Under the pieces are notes generated by a model that was not told the origin of the DNA, made no database searches, and saw only the letters and a list, made by a program, of their open reading frames with translations. Shown one piece after another: positions 53,482 through 64,000 of a stretch of 64,000 nucleotides of DNA; within the stretch, counting starts at the first letter, position 1; every line of letters begins with the position of its first letter. This DNA is from Lytechinus pictus (lineage: Eukaryota > Echinodermata > Echinoidea > Temnopleuroida > Toxopneustidae), in NCBI RefSeq assembly GCF_037042905.1, contig NC_087256.1, forward strand, positions 25,811,501-25,875,500, read 5' to 3'. Made by a program: the position numbers and the translations under genes.

Positions 53482-56400
53482 CTTCATAACAAAGGGCAGT
53501 GGATGGGAGAAAAGATAAGGAAATAGTTTAAAGCCTGTCTGTATAAGCTTTGGTGCATCCTCCCTAAATGTGTTTATATTTGTCTTGCTTGTGCTGGTCC
53601 ATTCTTAACCTACGTCATACATATACAACAACTTCCTTTTATCAAAACTATTTTACCTTTGAGTATATACAAATAGAAATTGCGCAATATAATGAACAAT
53701 CATTATTATTATTATTATTATCATTATTATGGGATTTTATGATAGGAATTCACCTTGAATTTTCAATTCCAATTTAAGACTTTTTCTTAAAGGTCAAGTC
53801 CACCCCAGAAAAATGTTTATTTGCATAAATAGAGAAAAATCAATCTATCAGAACACTGAAAATTTCATCAAAATCGGATGTAAAATAAGAAAGTTATGGC
53901 ATTTTAAAGTTTCACTTATTTTTTTTACAAAACAGTCATATGCACAACTCAGTGACATGCAATTGAGAGTCGATGATGTCACTCACTCACTATTTCTTTT
54001 CTTTTTATTGTTTGAATTATACAATATTTAATTTTTTACAGATTTGACAATAAGGACCAACTTGACTGAACCATATAGTATCAAACAATGCTAAATTCCA
54101 CATGTTCAGGAGGAATTAATCGTTGTTTCACTTGACTTTAAGGAGAAAATTAGAATATTTCATATAATAAAATACAAAAGAAATAGTGAGTGGATGACGT
54201 CATCAGTCTCCTTATTTGCATACTGACCAGGATGTGCATTTAACTGTTTTATGAAATTAAGCAAAACTTTAAAATGTCATAACTTTCTCATTTTACATAC
54301 GATTTTGATGGAATTTTCAGTGTTATGCTTGTTGGATTTTTCTCTTTTTATTCATTTCATGGGCAAGGCTGGAAAGCCAATGCTGAGACTAGGCCTGTTT
54401 CATAAATGGCCACAGTATTTCATACAAAGAGAGAGTTGTGAAATGTGCCCTTTATTCTTCAAAACTATCATTCATCCAAAATAACAAATGCACAATTTCA
54501 CACCATAAAAAGAATGTGATAAAATGTGCCCTTTAATCTTCAAAACTATTATTCAACATGAAGAGAATCTTGGTTACCTTCCTTTAATAGATCCCAGCTT
54601 TTCCAAACAGATCCAACACAGACGATCCTCAATCCACCTTCACCATTTAACAGTGTCTGCAAAGATAAAATAGGAAAATGCTACAAAACAACTCTTTAAC
54701 AAAAATTAATGATTCTTGATCATGAGAATGAATCCACAATCAGGGGGAATGACCAATTAATTTCCATTTGCACAACATCTTTATTCATTTGATTTGTACA
54801 TTTTTCAATTTATCTTCCTACCATAAGGAGGTGTTGTGGCTTAGTGGATAAGTCTCCAGACTTTAACCACACCACAGGGTGCAGGGTTCAAACCCAGTTC
54901 AGTTCAGTTTGGTATATTTTCATTTCAACTTGAGTTAATTTAACAGCAAAAGAAATCATTACAAAGATATAAATGAATGTTATACAAATAATGAATGTTT
55001 ATGAGTGCAATGGACAGAATACTTCATGATGTGAAAGATGAAATGATCCATTCAACGAAGCGTAGCCGAGTTGAATGGATCATTATTTCATATTTCACCA
55101 AATGAAGTATTCTGTCCATTGCATGAATGAAAAAACATTCATTATTTGGTTTATATGACACCAACAAATGTACTTTTTTCATATGAAATTTATGAATTTC
55201 GATGCAAAACATGCTCATGCAGTGAGAGTTCCATCTGTTGATTGTTACGTCATTACAACATGCGCACTGCTGGTGCCTGCAGCTGCAGTCTCGGTGCGCG
55301 CGTGCAATGGACAAAATCGTATGGATCCAAAATTGCATGGTTGATGACGTCATCGCAAAATGGGCTGAATGAACGATATCAAACAACCAATCAAATCACA
55401 AGGATCCTTCTAGGTGTCATATAAACAAATATATACAGTATGACAATATGAAATAGATAAATAAATATTTACAATAGACACTAAACAATATGATAATCAT
55501 ATCAATAATGATATTTACAATGAACTAGATAATCATGATAATGATAAAGCATTTTGCATATAACTTCTTTTATTCATCTTTACTATTTAAATAAATGCTG
55601 AGGAAATGGAAGGATCCACTAAAAAGCAGGGCTTGTTGAGTGTGGATTCCTCAAAAAATAAGTTAAAAGACAGATTTGTAGGTATAAGTATAAATAAGCC
55701 GCACCATGGCACTCGCATCCTTTAGCAAGGCATCTACCTACATTTGCCACCCTCCATCCAGGTGAAGTAAATGGGTACCCGGTAAGAAAGAAGTCCTTAA
55801 ATACTCTAGCACCTGATCACGGTAACGGTGCTAATGCTAAGATAATAGTATGGTGTAAATGCGGTAGAAAGCTGCACTGCCGGGTTCCTCGGGAGTTATG
55901 ACACAACAGAAACATCATTACATGTCACCATGGAAACAATTCTTTAAGGACTAAATAGTGACTGAGCTCACCTTATCTATCTTTGGAGATACAGCTACGA
56001 TGTGCCTCCCTAGTAGTCTTCCTGCTTCGTGAAACAGCCATAGACACAGAGGGTCGGCGTCATCTCGAGCTCCTGAAAGATGTGACAACGAAGGCTTACT
56101 CTTATTATGTCGGAAGAATCCTATACAGCTCAATGTGAATTACGTTGATTCTATTCAATTCAATTCTTTATTTCATTTCCATTCAAAACATAATACAAAG
56201 TAATATAAATCAGATACAATTTTACAGATGAACATTCTTACTTCATAAAAAAAAACAGTATAAAATTGAGCATAAATGGAAATGATGGGGGTCCACTAAA
56301 AGCAAAGCTTGTAAAGTATGGATCCCCCTTGGAAATGAAAAAAATATTGTCGACTTATTCATGTATGCGTATTATTATATGGGGCCAAATGGCAATTTTG

Positions 56401-59400
56401 ACATGCGCCAGAGACACACATGTGTCGGGTTTGAATCCCTCTCCAACGCGGGCTTTCAAGCCAGCCTCAACCCTGTTATTTGGGTGGTGTTACACATACA
56501 TCAAGGTGGGTGTTTCATAAAGCTGTTCGTAAAGTTACCCACAACTTTACGTACGACTGGAACATGATCTAAGGTGCTAAGTGAGCTACATAGGGATAGT
56601 GTGGCACAAGTCGTGCCACCAGTCGTGCGTAAAGTCTTGCGTAACTTTATGAACAGCTTTATGAAACACCCACCAGGTGTAGACTGGAGTAGACTGAAAC
56701 CCTCTGAGATTCTTTATCCATGTCGCCTTTTCAAGTGACTCATGTGCCTGTCTTCTTACATCAATATTTTCTATTGTTTGTTAGCCATGAAAATCGTTCC
56801 CTTTATCTAGTTCAGTGGTTAAGCCGCCTTGGGGGTAATTGCAAGACTCGCATCGCATTTAAGGTGGACTCAGTCTAGTCTGGCAATCAAAAATAGTGAG
56901 GTGATGTTACTGCCTCCAGGGCCGGCCTCAGTCCACTTTAAACGTATGTGTATCTTGGGCCATAGTGAGAGTTACAGAGAAATGCAAATAATGGCAGATA
57001 CCTTAAATCTGGTACTCCTTCTGTATATCAATACTGGATTGTCTTTGGAAGATAAGAGGGGTATCCAGATTCATCTGGACCAGGAAACATTGCATAAGAT
57101 CAAGAAGAGGGGGGGGGGTGGTGATTCAATTTTTGACTGAAATCAACTTTTTATGCCATAAACATGTAGTGAAATCTGAAAAAATGAACAGAATGTGTCT
57201 TTACCTACGGATAGCCGCTTGCAGAAGCCAGCGAACTTTGATTTGTCGAAGTTGGTATAAACTTGGTCTAAAAGGCCAAATCTCTCAGAAATCTGAAAAA
57301 GGAAAAGTAAACAAGAGACTGAAAATGGTTACAAATGGAATGATACAAAAATAAATTGAATATACAAAAACTATGAGGCGCCCTTACTATATTATGGCTG
57401 AATCTTGTGTGTGTGAGTGTTTTGGTCTTTCTGTTCATGCACTTGTATACTCATGGCTAGTTGCTGAATCCCCCTAACATGTTGCCAATTCTACTTATTT
57501 AAACCATCTGAAAATTCTGGCAGACCTCAAAACTCCTGAGGCCCGTTTCATAAAGGACTTGCAACTGTTGTAACTTTGCCATCATGGCAACTACCATGGT
57601 AACAGGGCTCAGCAGCCAATCAAAATCAAGGTTGCCATGGTAGTTGCCATAATGGCAAAGTTACAACAGTTGTAACTCTTTATGAAAATGCAAGGGCATG
57701 AACTTTTTTTTTTAACAAGAAACAAACTACTTTGAGATGCCATTCCTGGTCAGCATAGGGGATACAGAATATCAATACAGATTAATACTAGACAGTGCAT
57801 AAGAGAGGACATCAGAATAGGTAGGTCTTATTTTGTTTAAATTTGAAAGATTTAAGAGGAGGGAGCTTATTCTTTACAGCCTGGGTGCGGTAGAGGAGAA
57901 CGCTGCATCGCCAGCAAATTGATAGGTGCATAGCCTATAATCTACGTAGATGGAGCCTACAGCTTTGTCTATGCTCTTACAAGTCTGATGATGTCACATG
58001 AAATGTAAGCAATACGTCTGATACGGAAGACTGCGAACATGCTGCCCATTCACTCCCATCTTGCTATAGTTGTTTTTTTTATCATTGAAAGTCCGGTTTG
58101 TACTCTTTCGCATCAGGCGTATCGCTAACGCTTAGCGTAACAGCAAAGATATAGCCTTAGAATCTGCGTAGATTAAAGGCTAATAGCACATGGTAGAGTA
58201 AGGTCACTACCGATAAAAGACATTTAACCACTACACTTAATTACACATAAACATGGCGTAAGTTTAAGCAAAGACTGATCTCAGAAGAGAGAAAGATTCA
58301 ATTTACCCCATAGTATTCCTCCATGGCTTTTTTAACGTATGCTATGTCATGCGGTGGTGGTGCTAGATTATCTAGAGCATCAAAGACAGTCTTAACAGCT
58401 TTCTGTGATATCCAATACGCTAAATGGGAAATGTAACGAAATACAGAAAATTCAATGATTCTTTACAGTTTGATGTGATACCTAGTATGCTGAATAGGAA
58501 ATACAAATGAAAATATATTTCATCAATCTGAGCCTGTTCCACTGAAGTGTTATTTGTTTGATTTAACCTCAACTATTGAGAGCCAGCAATGCCATAATAT
58601 GTAATATGCCATAATATGTAAACACATGAAATTCAAGAATGCTGGCTTTCCATAGATCAAGTCAAATAAATAACGCTGCTTTAGTAAGACAGGCCCGGAT
58701 TGCATTGTTGAGATTGATGAAATTAGGGTTAATGGATGAGATTAGCCATGAAAGTTTAAACCTTGTTTATTGGATATCACAAGTTTGTGTGTGCAACTCT
58801 GGAAAATGATCTTGTCTTAATCTTATTTGTTTGGTTGCTTTTTTTTTTAGACGTACAAGTATCACAAAATATTTTTTTTAAAGCCATAATTTGTATCACA
58901 TATTTTTACATTTCCTTTTCCATTGACTTTGAAATATGAAATGAACATGAAATACTACGGCTGAGCTTTGGCATGACATGGCTGAAAGAACTATTGGAGT
59001 GTTGCAGGCTCACTCAGAAGTGACAGAAAGATTTGTTTCACATTTGTGGATGGGGTAACAAATTCCCTGAAGTGTCCTGCTAGTAATTTTTTTTCCCTGA
59101 AAAATTGTGCAAACTATAACTATGACTACTGTATATGCCTCAATTATGGCTAATTAAAAAGCAGTGTTGCTGGCATGAAGTGATTAGGAAAGTTAGAGTA
59201 AAAAAGGATCGAGGACAGTGGGGAAACTAATATGCTTTTCACGCTGCACATATATTTTCCTTAACCCCAGGAAATTGGTGGGGCTAAGGGGGGGAGGGGT
59301 CTCAGCCCACTTTGTTTTCACATTACGTTTTTAGCAAAGTGGGCTAGCACGGTAAATAGTACAATACTATCTAGCCCTGACAAAAAGCAGGGTTAGCGGG

Positions 59401-62400
59401 CTAATTGCAGTGCTAGCACCACAATTGCAGTGCTAAGAGATGCAGTGTGAAACGAAACCGGGCTAGGGAAAAGTGGGGCTAAGCGTTAGCCAATCACAAC
59501 AGTCAAAATTGCATGTTAATGACGCTCTGTGTGGCAAAATCATCAATATTCATGAGTTGCGCGATAGTCCGGGGTTAAGGCGTTAACCCCGGCTAAGCAA
59601 ATAGTATGGGGTTAAGAAAGACAGTGTGATACCAATAAAAATATTGGGGTTAAGGAAATGCAGTGTGAAAAGCATATAAGAAAGAGGGTAGGTGAGAAGG
59701 AGAAGGAATAGTTGGAAAAGCATCCCACAAAAAAGGTAACCAGGATTCCCAGTCTTTTTTTTTTTTAACATAGCCAAATAATTTATGGTCTCTCATTCAC
59801 ATCATCATAAAAATGTTGATGCCAAATATGATATGAATAGTTTATAAAATGATGAGCAAGAAGAGTTGAAGAAATCAATGCCAAATCTGTTGCGCAGAAA
59901 GAATGGGGTGAAATACAAAAAGATGCGACCCTAAAAGAGACGCTTACTGGCATATCTTATGCTTACTTTGTGAAGTTTTGTTCACTAATCTCCAAATGAA
60001 CTCATTGAATTCAAATGTCAAATTCTGTTTATTCACATCCAATAAAAACGCAACAAGAATACATACAATAACACAGGTCAAGTCCCTTTTCAGATTCAAA
60101 AGTTAATCTTTACCCACCTGAGCTTTCATCACCAAGCATATGACCCCATCCTCCGCAGCCATGGACCGTTCCATCAGGATTGATCAGCTGGCAGTTCGAA
60201 CCAGTACCAGAGATTAGCACTATGCCTCCTGTGTGGACAATTCATGTAGAGTGAAAAAAAAAAAAATAAATAAATTATAACAACAGGATGAAAAAGGATA
60301 AGATACTGAACTTACATGTGACAGATTAGCCTTTAGGAAGAGTAGCTACATGTATGGAGCGCTCCGTCCATCAGGGTTCATAAGCTAACAGTGTATAGTG
60401 TGTGCTTGCAGTTCACGCAGAGTGAAAAAATATACAATGGCACTGACATGCGGTAGGTAAATTAGAGACTACATTACAGGGAACAATGTGAAATAAGGGG
60501 GAAAACTTTTGAGAGACTAAACAATAACTACAGACCATATATTTCATCAGGTTTGATAAGCTAGCAGTGAGAACTATTTTAGTTACTACTCCCGGTGGGT
60601 GTTTCATAAAGCTGTTTGTAAGTTAAGAGCGACTTTAAGAACGACTGGTGATCCTTTCTTGTTGTAAATGGTAGATTAATTGGCGATGGGTTAGTGCGTA
60701 AGAAAGGATCACCAGTCGTTCTTAAAGTCGCTCTTAACTTACGAACAGCTTTATGAAACGGCCCCCTGGACAGTTATGATTGAAATGAGCACCAAAATGT
60801 GGTGTGACAAATTGTACTGTTAGAGATTTGTGTCATTGTTGGTTTATATCCATATTTACCCCCAACTTTAGATCAGAATTTAAATTCTAGGCCACACCAA
60901 GACACCATCTTACAAAGGTTGTGATTGATCCAGTCAATCCGAACTATGGAAATCCAACAAGGTCATATTTCTTCACATGTACAGAAAATAAATACAATGT
61001 CCATTTGGAAACAAGGAGGAACACAGATTTATCAAGAGAATAATGAAAGCACGCGTACAAACCCTAGTTAGAAAATACTTTGAACAGACATCTAGCATTC
61101 TAGATGTTACCTGGCATCGCTGGCTTGTCATAGTAGTGATTAATCGGATCGATCGCAACTCTTTGTAACACTGGACCCTGAATTCCGGCCTATGACTTTA
61201 TTCACTCACCAGCTTTACAAGCAGTGGCGATGGCTCCATATGTATCAGTGCACATGTGATAATTCTTGCTGACATACGGAAAGGTTCCCTTCATTCCATC
61301 GATGACCTTACGCTGACCTTCCTTTTGCTCGCCACCACTCAGAGAAAGACCCTAAAAAATAGGAATATTACAATAAGTCAAAGAATAATCAAGGCTAAAA
61401 AAAGAAAGAAAATAGAATACCGGTACAGGGCTCCTATTAACACAAGGCCACCAAAGGCCATGGCCTCTGGTGTCCCCAGAATGGCCTTGATACCCTTCTA
61501 AATAGACTACACAGGCCAAAATAAGTGCCCTTTTTAACGAAAACCTTGGTACACTATGGTAATCCATAGTGTCCCATTGAAAAGTAAATTTTACTCTTGA
61601 TGCCCCTTTTAATGGCCTTGGATGCCCCAAGGGCCCTATTAAAAAATTGTGTTTTCAATTTAATTCTTAATTCGAGCCCTTCCGGTACAGCTTGGCTTAT
61701 GTTTCCATTTTTCAGACCACAATTATCCTTTTGTTATGTTTTAGTTCAAAACCCAGCCGTGTCCTTGCTAATTTACATTCAAAATGTTTCTAGCGATGCT
61801 TAAAAGCAACACCAACTCTGTTTATGCATTCACATTATGTTGATGCGTAAATGCATTTCCTGTTTGAGTAAAACAAGAGAATACTCCGTACAAGAAGCAC
61901 GCATCACAACTCGACCTCTCCTTCCAGGTGAATGAATCATCCGGGCCCCGTCTTTACAAAGAGTTGCGATTGATTCGATCAACCACAACAATGGACGGCC
62001 AGCAACGTCATCATCTAAAATGCATGTTTGTTAAAAATATTTTCTAGATATGATGTATAGTCATACATTCATTATTTTTATTTTCTTGAAGATTCAGTGT
62101 GATTCTTTTTGTTTACTAAGGAAATTGAGTAAATTTCCTGTAGAAAAAAAATTATGGTATACATGTAGATGGATTTCCATAAGTTGAAATCGATTGGATC
62201 AATCGTAGCTCTTTGTAAAACAGGGCCCCGGAGTGTGGTTTTGAAACCTCAAGATATATTGATAATACTTCATGAAAGTGGATCTACATTATGAGCATGC
62301 ATTCCTATGGGAAGAAGTAAACCCAACCAATGTCTTTGTGAAATACTCCCTCTTCTTCTTACCAGTGCCTCAAGTGGAGTTTGAGTATCAATACCGGCCT

Positions 62401-62461
62401 TCTTCTTCGCTTCCTCTGCCATGCTGTTGATTCTTTCCAGACACAGGTTGATACCTATCAA
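53300..62461 (-). CDS. NAGK: N-acetylglucosamine kinase (5'-partial gene)
   Basis: Family role: cytosolic ASKHA-fold kinase that phosphorylates free GlcNAc (and, in mammals, muramyl dipeptide) with ATP, salvaging amino sugars. Eight exons (minus): 62461-62363, 61351-61210, 60228-60118, 58419-58307, 57292-57205, 56072-55972, 54656-54578 and 53481-53300; phases match and give 304 codons plus stop. With offset 38 it lines up with human NAGK (344 residues). Seen: [39 protein letters not shown] with the catalytic-type Asp at window residue 69 (human Asp107), [58 protein letters not shown] and [17 protein letters not shown]. All core motifs are intact, so an active enzyme is expected. The first ~38 residues (ATP-phosphate loop GGxxGGGT) are not in the window. 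Introns are loaded with MITEs. Confidence 0.96.
53790..54365. mobile_element. Palindromic MITE, AGGTCAAGTCCACCCC family
   Basis: In the last NAGK intron. Starts 'aaaggtcaagtccacccc'; the right end is slightly truncated. CRE octamer at 54195-54202. Same arm words as 43317 and 49458. ATT microsatellite at 53700-53720 lies just upstream. Confidence 0.85.
54578..54656 (-). CDS. NAGK: NAGK exon
   Basis: 79 nt, phase 0 to 1. Acceptor 'ctttgcag|acactg', donor 'ggaag|gtaacc'. Encodes [20 protein letters not shown] and WDLLKE. Confidence 0.95.
54827..54905 (+). mobile_element. tRNA-like SINE head
   Basis: 'tgtggcttagtggataagt' (A-box-like) and 'agggttcaaaccc' (B box) with 40-bp spacing, followed by a non-tRNA tail. 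No CCA-ready acceptor stem visible, so not called as a tRNA gene. Confidence 0.55.
55005..55128. repeat. Hairpin with ~50-bp arms
   Basis: 'gcaatggacagaatacttca' ... 'aatgatccattcaac' pairs with 'gttgaatggatcatt' ... 'tgaagtattctgtccattgc'; loop 'gaagcgtagccga'. Confidence 0.8.
55148..55430. mobile_element. MITE with GTTTATATGACACC ends
   Basis: 'ggtttatatgacacc' and 'ggtgtcatataaac' bound about 283 bp in a NAGK intron. Contains GC-rich 'gtgcctgcagctgcag' and a CRE octamer at 55345-55352. The hairpin at 55005-55128 lies directly beside it and may belong to the same element. Confidence 0.7.
55972..56072 (-). CDS. NAGK: NAGK exon
   Basis: 101 nt, phase 1 to 0. Acceptor 'catctttcag|gagctc', donor 'gataag|gtgagc'. 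Encodes (G)[20 protein letters not shown] then [13 protein letters not shown]. Confidence 0.95.
56073..56507 (-). other. NAGK intron segment
   Basis: AT-rich. 'gggtttgaatccctc' near 56418 is B-box-like, possibly a decayed SINE. Nothing else recognised. Confidence 0.4.
56508..56675. mobile_element. Fold-back MITE, GGGTGTTTCATAAAGCTGTTCGTAAAG type
   Basis: 'ggtgggtgtttcataaagct' mirrored by 'agctttatgaaacacccacc'; inner 'acgactgg' and 'ccagtcgt' pair. Related in ends but not in core to 60597-60765. Confidence 0.8.
57205..57292 (-). CDS. NAGK: NAGK exon
   Basis: 88 nt, phase 0 to 1. Acceptor 'ctttttcag|atttct', donor 'tccgtag|gtaaag'. The GTAAAG donor, not the GTAGGT four bases earlier, keeps frame into GARDDADPL. 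Encodes [20 protein letters not shown] and AGFCKRLSV. Confidence 0.92.
57539..57690. mobile_element. Fold-back MITE, GGCCCGTTTCATAAAG family (copy 2)
   Basis: Starts 'ggcccgtttcataaaggact'; contains 'ttgccatcatggcaactacc' and its mirror. The right end is decayed ('ctttatgaaaatgc'). Sister of 3145-3301. Confidence 0.8.
57928..58190. mobile_element. MITE-like element with AGCCTATAATCTACGTAGAT ends
   Basis: 'agcctataatctacgtagat' near 57932 is mirrored by 'atctgcgtagattaaaggct' near 58162. Interior pairs 'caatacgtctgatacg' with 'catcaggcgtatcg'. Confidence 0.6.
58307..58419 (-). CDS. NAGK: NAGK exon
   Basis: 113 nt, phase 1 to 0. Acceptor 'tcccatttag|cgtatt', donor 'tatggg|gtaaat'. Encodes (A)[17 protein letters not shown] then [20 protein letters not shown]. 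Confidence 0.95.
58529..58695. mobile_element. Fold-back MITE with GCCTGTTCCACTGAAG ends
   Basis: 'tgttatttgtttgattta' and 'gagagccagca' are mirrored by 'tgctggctttc' and 'aagtcaaataaataac', ending 'agtaagacaggcccg'. About 167 bp. Confidence 0.75.
59229..59682. mobile_element. MITE with TATGCTTTTCACNCTGCA ends and TA target
   Basis: 'tatgcttttcacgctgcaca' mirrored by 'tgcagtgtgaaaagcata'; next inward 'ccttaacccca' / 'tggggttaagg'. Interior repeats 'agcccactttg', 'gggctagca' and 'tgcagtgctag'. TA on both sides suggests a Tc1/mariner- or PIF-type target, by inference. Confidence 0.75.
60118..60228 (-). CDS. NAGK: NAGK exon (nucleotide-binding GTGSN)
   Basis: 111 nt, phase 1 to 1. Acceptor 'tccacacag|gaggca', donor 'gctcag|gtgggt'. 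Encodes [20 protein letters not shown] and [16 protein letters not shown], the most conserved part of the kinase. Confidence 0.96.
60597..60765. mobile_element. Fold-back MITE, GACTGGTGATCCTTTCTT family (copy 2)
   Basis: 'gggtgtttcataaagctgtt' mirrored by 'aacagctttatgaaacggcc'; 'gactttaagaacgactggtg' mirrored by 'caccagtcgttcttaaagtc'. About 169 bp, nearly perfect. Confidence 0.9.
60893..61192. mobile_element. MITE, CAAAGAGTTGCGATTGATC family (inverted core)
   Basis: Ends 'ccatcttacaaaggttgtga' and 'gatcgcaactctttgtaaca'. The interior words run in the opposite direction to 3573-3845 (for example 'caatgtccatttggaaacaa' near 60997), so this copy is inserted in reverse. Confidence 0.75.
61210..61351 (-). 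CDS. NAGK: NAGK exon (catalytic Asp)
   Basis: 142 nt, phase 0 to 1. Acceptor 'attttttag|ggtctt', donor 'aagctg|gtgagt'. Encodes [20 protein letters not shown] then [20 protein letters not shown]; the Asp of CTD aligns with human Asp107. Confidence 0.96.
61420..61660. repeat. GGCCTTGATGCCCC-rich degenerate repeat
   Basis: Short words 'aaggccatgg', 'aatggccttgatac', 'aatggccttggatgcccc' recur in a NAGK intron. Family unknown. Confidence 0.45.
61944..62229. mobile_element. MITE, CAAAGAGTTGCGATTGATC family
   Basis: Ends 'ggccccgtctttacaaagag' and 'ctctttgtaaaacagggccc'; inner 'gattgattcgatcaacc' and 'gattggatcaatcg'. About 286 bp. Confidence 0.8.
62363..62461 (-). CDS. NAGK: NAGK first exon in window
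   Basis: 99 nt, phase 0 at both ends. Acceptor 'ttttttaccag|ttgata', donor 'gcactg|gtaaga'. Encodes [20 protein letters not shown] then [13 protein letters not shown], matching human residues from Leu39. Confidence 0.95.
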
Positions 62462-62694
62462 CTGGTAAAAAAAAAGAAAATATGTTCAAGATTGGAATAA
62501 GTAACATGTTTTAATATGAAATGTATGTAGGAAATTATGGTCCATTGTGAGAGCTATATTATAGGGATTATGGAGGCTGAAGGTAATATGTTTTTTTAAT
62601 AAACAGAGTAAAATCAAACTCAAGAAAAACATACACAAAAATCATCAAAATCAGATGAAAAAAAAACTGAATTCTTGCATGATTTTGATGAAAT

Positions 62695-62960
62695 TGTTTC
62701 AACAACAACTACTACTACTTACCTACTACTACTACTACTACTACTATTATTACTACTACTACTACTACTACTACTATTACTACTACTACGACTACTACTA
62801 CTAATTTTACTACTACTAGTAGTAGTAGTAATAATACTACAACTACTTCAACGTCTACTACAGTACTACCCTACTACTGTGACCACCACCACCACCACTT
62901 CTACAACTAACTAATACAACAACTCCTACTACTACTTCTTCTACTACTACTACAAATAAT
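62695..62960. repeat. (ACT)n compound microsatellite
   Basis: Imperfect ACT/TAC trinucleotide run with ACC and AAT interruptions. Open frames of poly-Leu/Thr are artefacts. Confidence 0.95.
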
Positions 62961-62999
62961 TGATAAAATAATTTGGTTTTCTCAGAAATTACTACATGT

Positions 63000-63364
63000 T
63001 GTTCATCATCATATTATCATCATGCAACATTACTCATCATCATAATCATCATTAGAATCATCATCATCATCATCAATATCATCATAATCATCAACATCAT
63101 CACCACAATCATCATCATCATCATCACTATCAATCATCATCATGCAACATCATTAGCATCACAACAATATTTATCATTAACATCATATTCATCATCAATC
63201 ATCATCATTACCATCATCATCGATCATCATCATCCTCATCATCACCACCACCACCACCATCATGTTCATCACCATCATTATTATCACAAGTTACATCATC
63301 ATCCCAATTATCAATCATCACCATCATGTTTGATCATGATCATCACCATTATCATCATCAGCAG
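63000..63364. repeat. (ATC)n compound microsatellite
   Basis: Long imperfect ATC/CAT trinucleotide tract with ACC runs. It ends at the inserted element and continues after it. Confidence 0.95.
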
Positions 63365-63773
63365 TAGACAGCTGGCAGCTGTCTGTTTCGAGGAGTTTTT
63401 TTATTTTGCTCGCTATCCGGCAGCCACCATTAGGGGACTTACAATGCAGTATCCCCCCGTCGGGGCTCTTCAATTTTTGTCTTTAATGAATCAAACTTTT
63501 GAAAATTAACGTGTCCGAAATGCAAATTAATATTCCCTCCGGGCATTAATTGCCAAAAAACGGGGAAAAATTAAAAGGAACAAAAACAGTGACTTACCTC
63601 GGCTGTCGCGCAACTTCACCTCCCTGTTTTATCCGAACTTATAATACATAAACATATGGCCATTGAGTCCCCTGTACAGATCGCGCTAGAACTTCGGTCT
63701 CTGTATTTGGTGAGTGAAGCCAACGGAGTTCAGCTGAACAACCAACATAACAGAGACCGAGGCTTTTGGTCTA
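63365..63773. mobile_element. TAGAC...GTCTA element with 9-bp TSD, copy 2
   Basis: 409 bp, termini TAGAC/GTCTA, flanked by CATCAGCAG on both sides (63356-63364 and 63774-63782). It is very similar to 43750-44194, and identical by eye over most of the right third (from 'catatggccattgagtcc' on). Left end holds a palindrome AGACAGCTGGCAGCTGTCT; the second arm of copy 1's larger hairpin is deleted. The same donor-like sites occur (GTGAGT at 63710; minus AGGTAAGTC at 63599-63591). Confidence 0.82.
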
Positions 63774-63925
63774 CATCAGCAGCAGCATTTATCATCATTA
63801 TGATTATCATCATCATCATCACCACCATCATCATCATCACCACCCCCACCACCACCACCATCATCATCATTAGGATCATCATCACTATCACCACCCTTGA
63901 TCCTCCACCTCCCCCTCCTCTTCAT
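63774..63925. repeat. (ATC)n microsatellite, continued
   Basis: Resumption of the ATC/ACC tract beyond the inserted element. Confidence 0.93.
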
Positions 63926-64000
63926 CATCAGCTAAGATAAGTACCGGGTATTTATAGTAATTTTTACTTTATGACCGTGACAATTATTTATTAGAATGAA

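Noticed and set aside
57205..57209. NAGK donor at TCC|GTAGGT
   Set aside because: It breaks the frame into the next exon; TCCGTAG|GTAAAG four bases later fits both consensus and the human alignment.
62675..63940. His/Ile-rich and Leu-rich frames of 79-178 codons
   Set aside because: Translation of ACT and ATC microsatellites and of the inserted element.

Overview
The window looks like nuclear DNA from an invertebrate deuterostome, most likely a sea urchin or close echinoderm relative. I infer this from split genes with GT-AG introns, AT-rich non-coding sequence packed with fold-back (MITE-like) elements, trinucleotide microsatellites, poly-G/poly-C runs, tRNA-derived SINE heads, and proteins that read as clear but diverged orthologues of vertebrate ones. 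No bacterial, CRISPR or operon signal is present. The species cannot be fixed without a search.

Three protein-coding genes can be assembled exon by exon, with reading frames that close exactly. (1) Plus strand, 3894-7246: the last four exons of a folate-receptor-family gene (209 residues in the window) with a hydrophobic C-terminal tail typical of a GPI-anchor signal; the signal-peptide exon was not found. (2) Minus strand, 37143-26871: a complete ZNFX1 gene, six coding exons and 2057 residues. It has an RGG-rich start, a Pro/Gln-rich segment, an acidic linker, an ARM-like region, an SF1 helicase-like region, an NFX1-type zinc-finger array and a C-terminal RZ-type zinc finger. Its helicase core keeps Walker A but has lost the Walker B acid pair, the motif III Gln, the motif V Gln and the motif VI Arg. 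(3) Minus strand, 62461-53300: eight exons of N-acetylglucosamine kinase (NAGK), 304 residues; the N-terminal ~38 residues lie outside the window or were not recognised. The three genes show no sign of working together.

Layout: 1-3893 repeats; 3894-7246 folate-receptor-like gene with a hAT-like element in its last intron; 7247-26870 repeat-rich intergenic DNA (a TIR element carrying perfect DR1 nuclear-receptor motifs, a 97-bp perfect inverted repeat, a degenerate ~300-bp tandem array, SINEs); 26871-37143 ZNFX1; 37144-53299 a dense transposon graveyard with nested insertions; 53300-62461 NAGK with MITE-filled introns; 62462-64000 ACT/ATC microsatellites holding a second copy of a 409-445 bp element that leaves 9-bp target duplications.

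The most interesting points are the apparent pseudo-helicase form of ZNFX1; the 9-bp-TSD element, whose empty site is visible in a sister repeat in the same window; and repeated carriage of perfect DR1 and CRE (TGACGTCA) motifs by several unrelated mobile elements.
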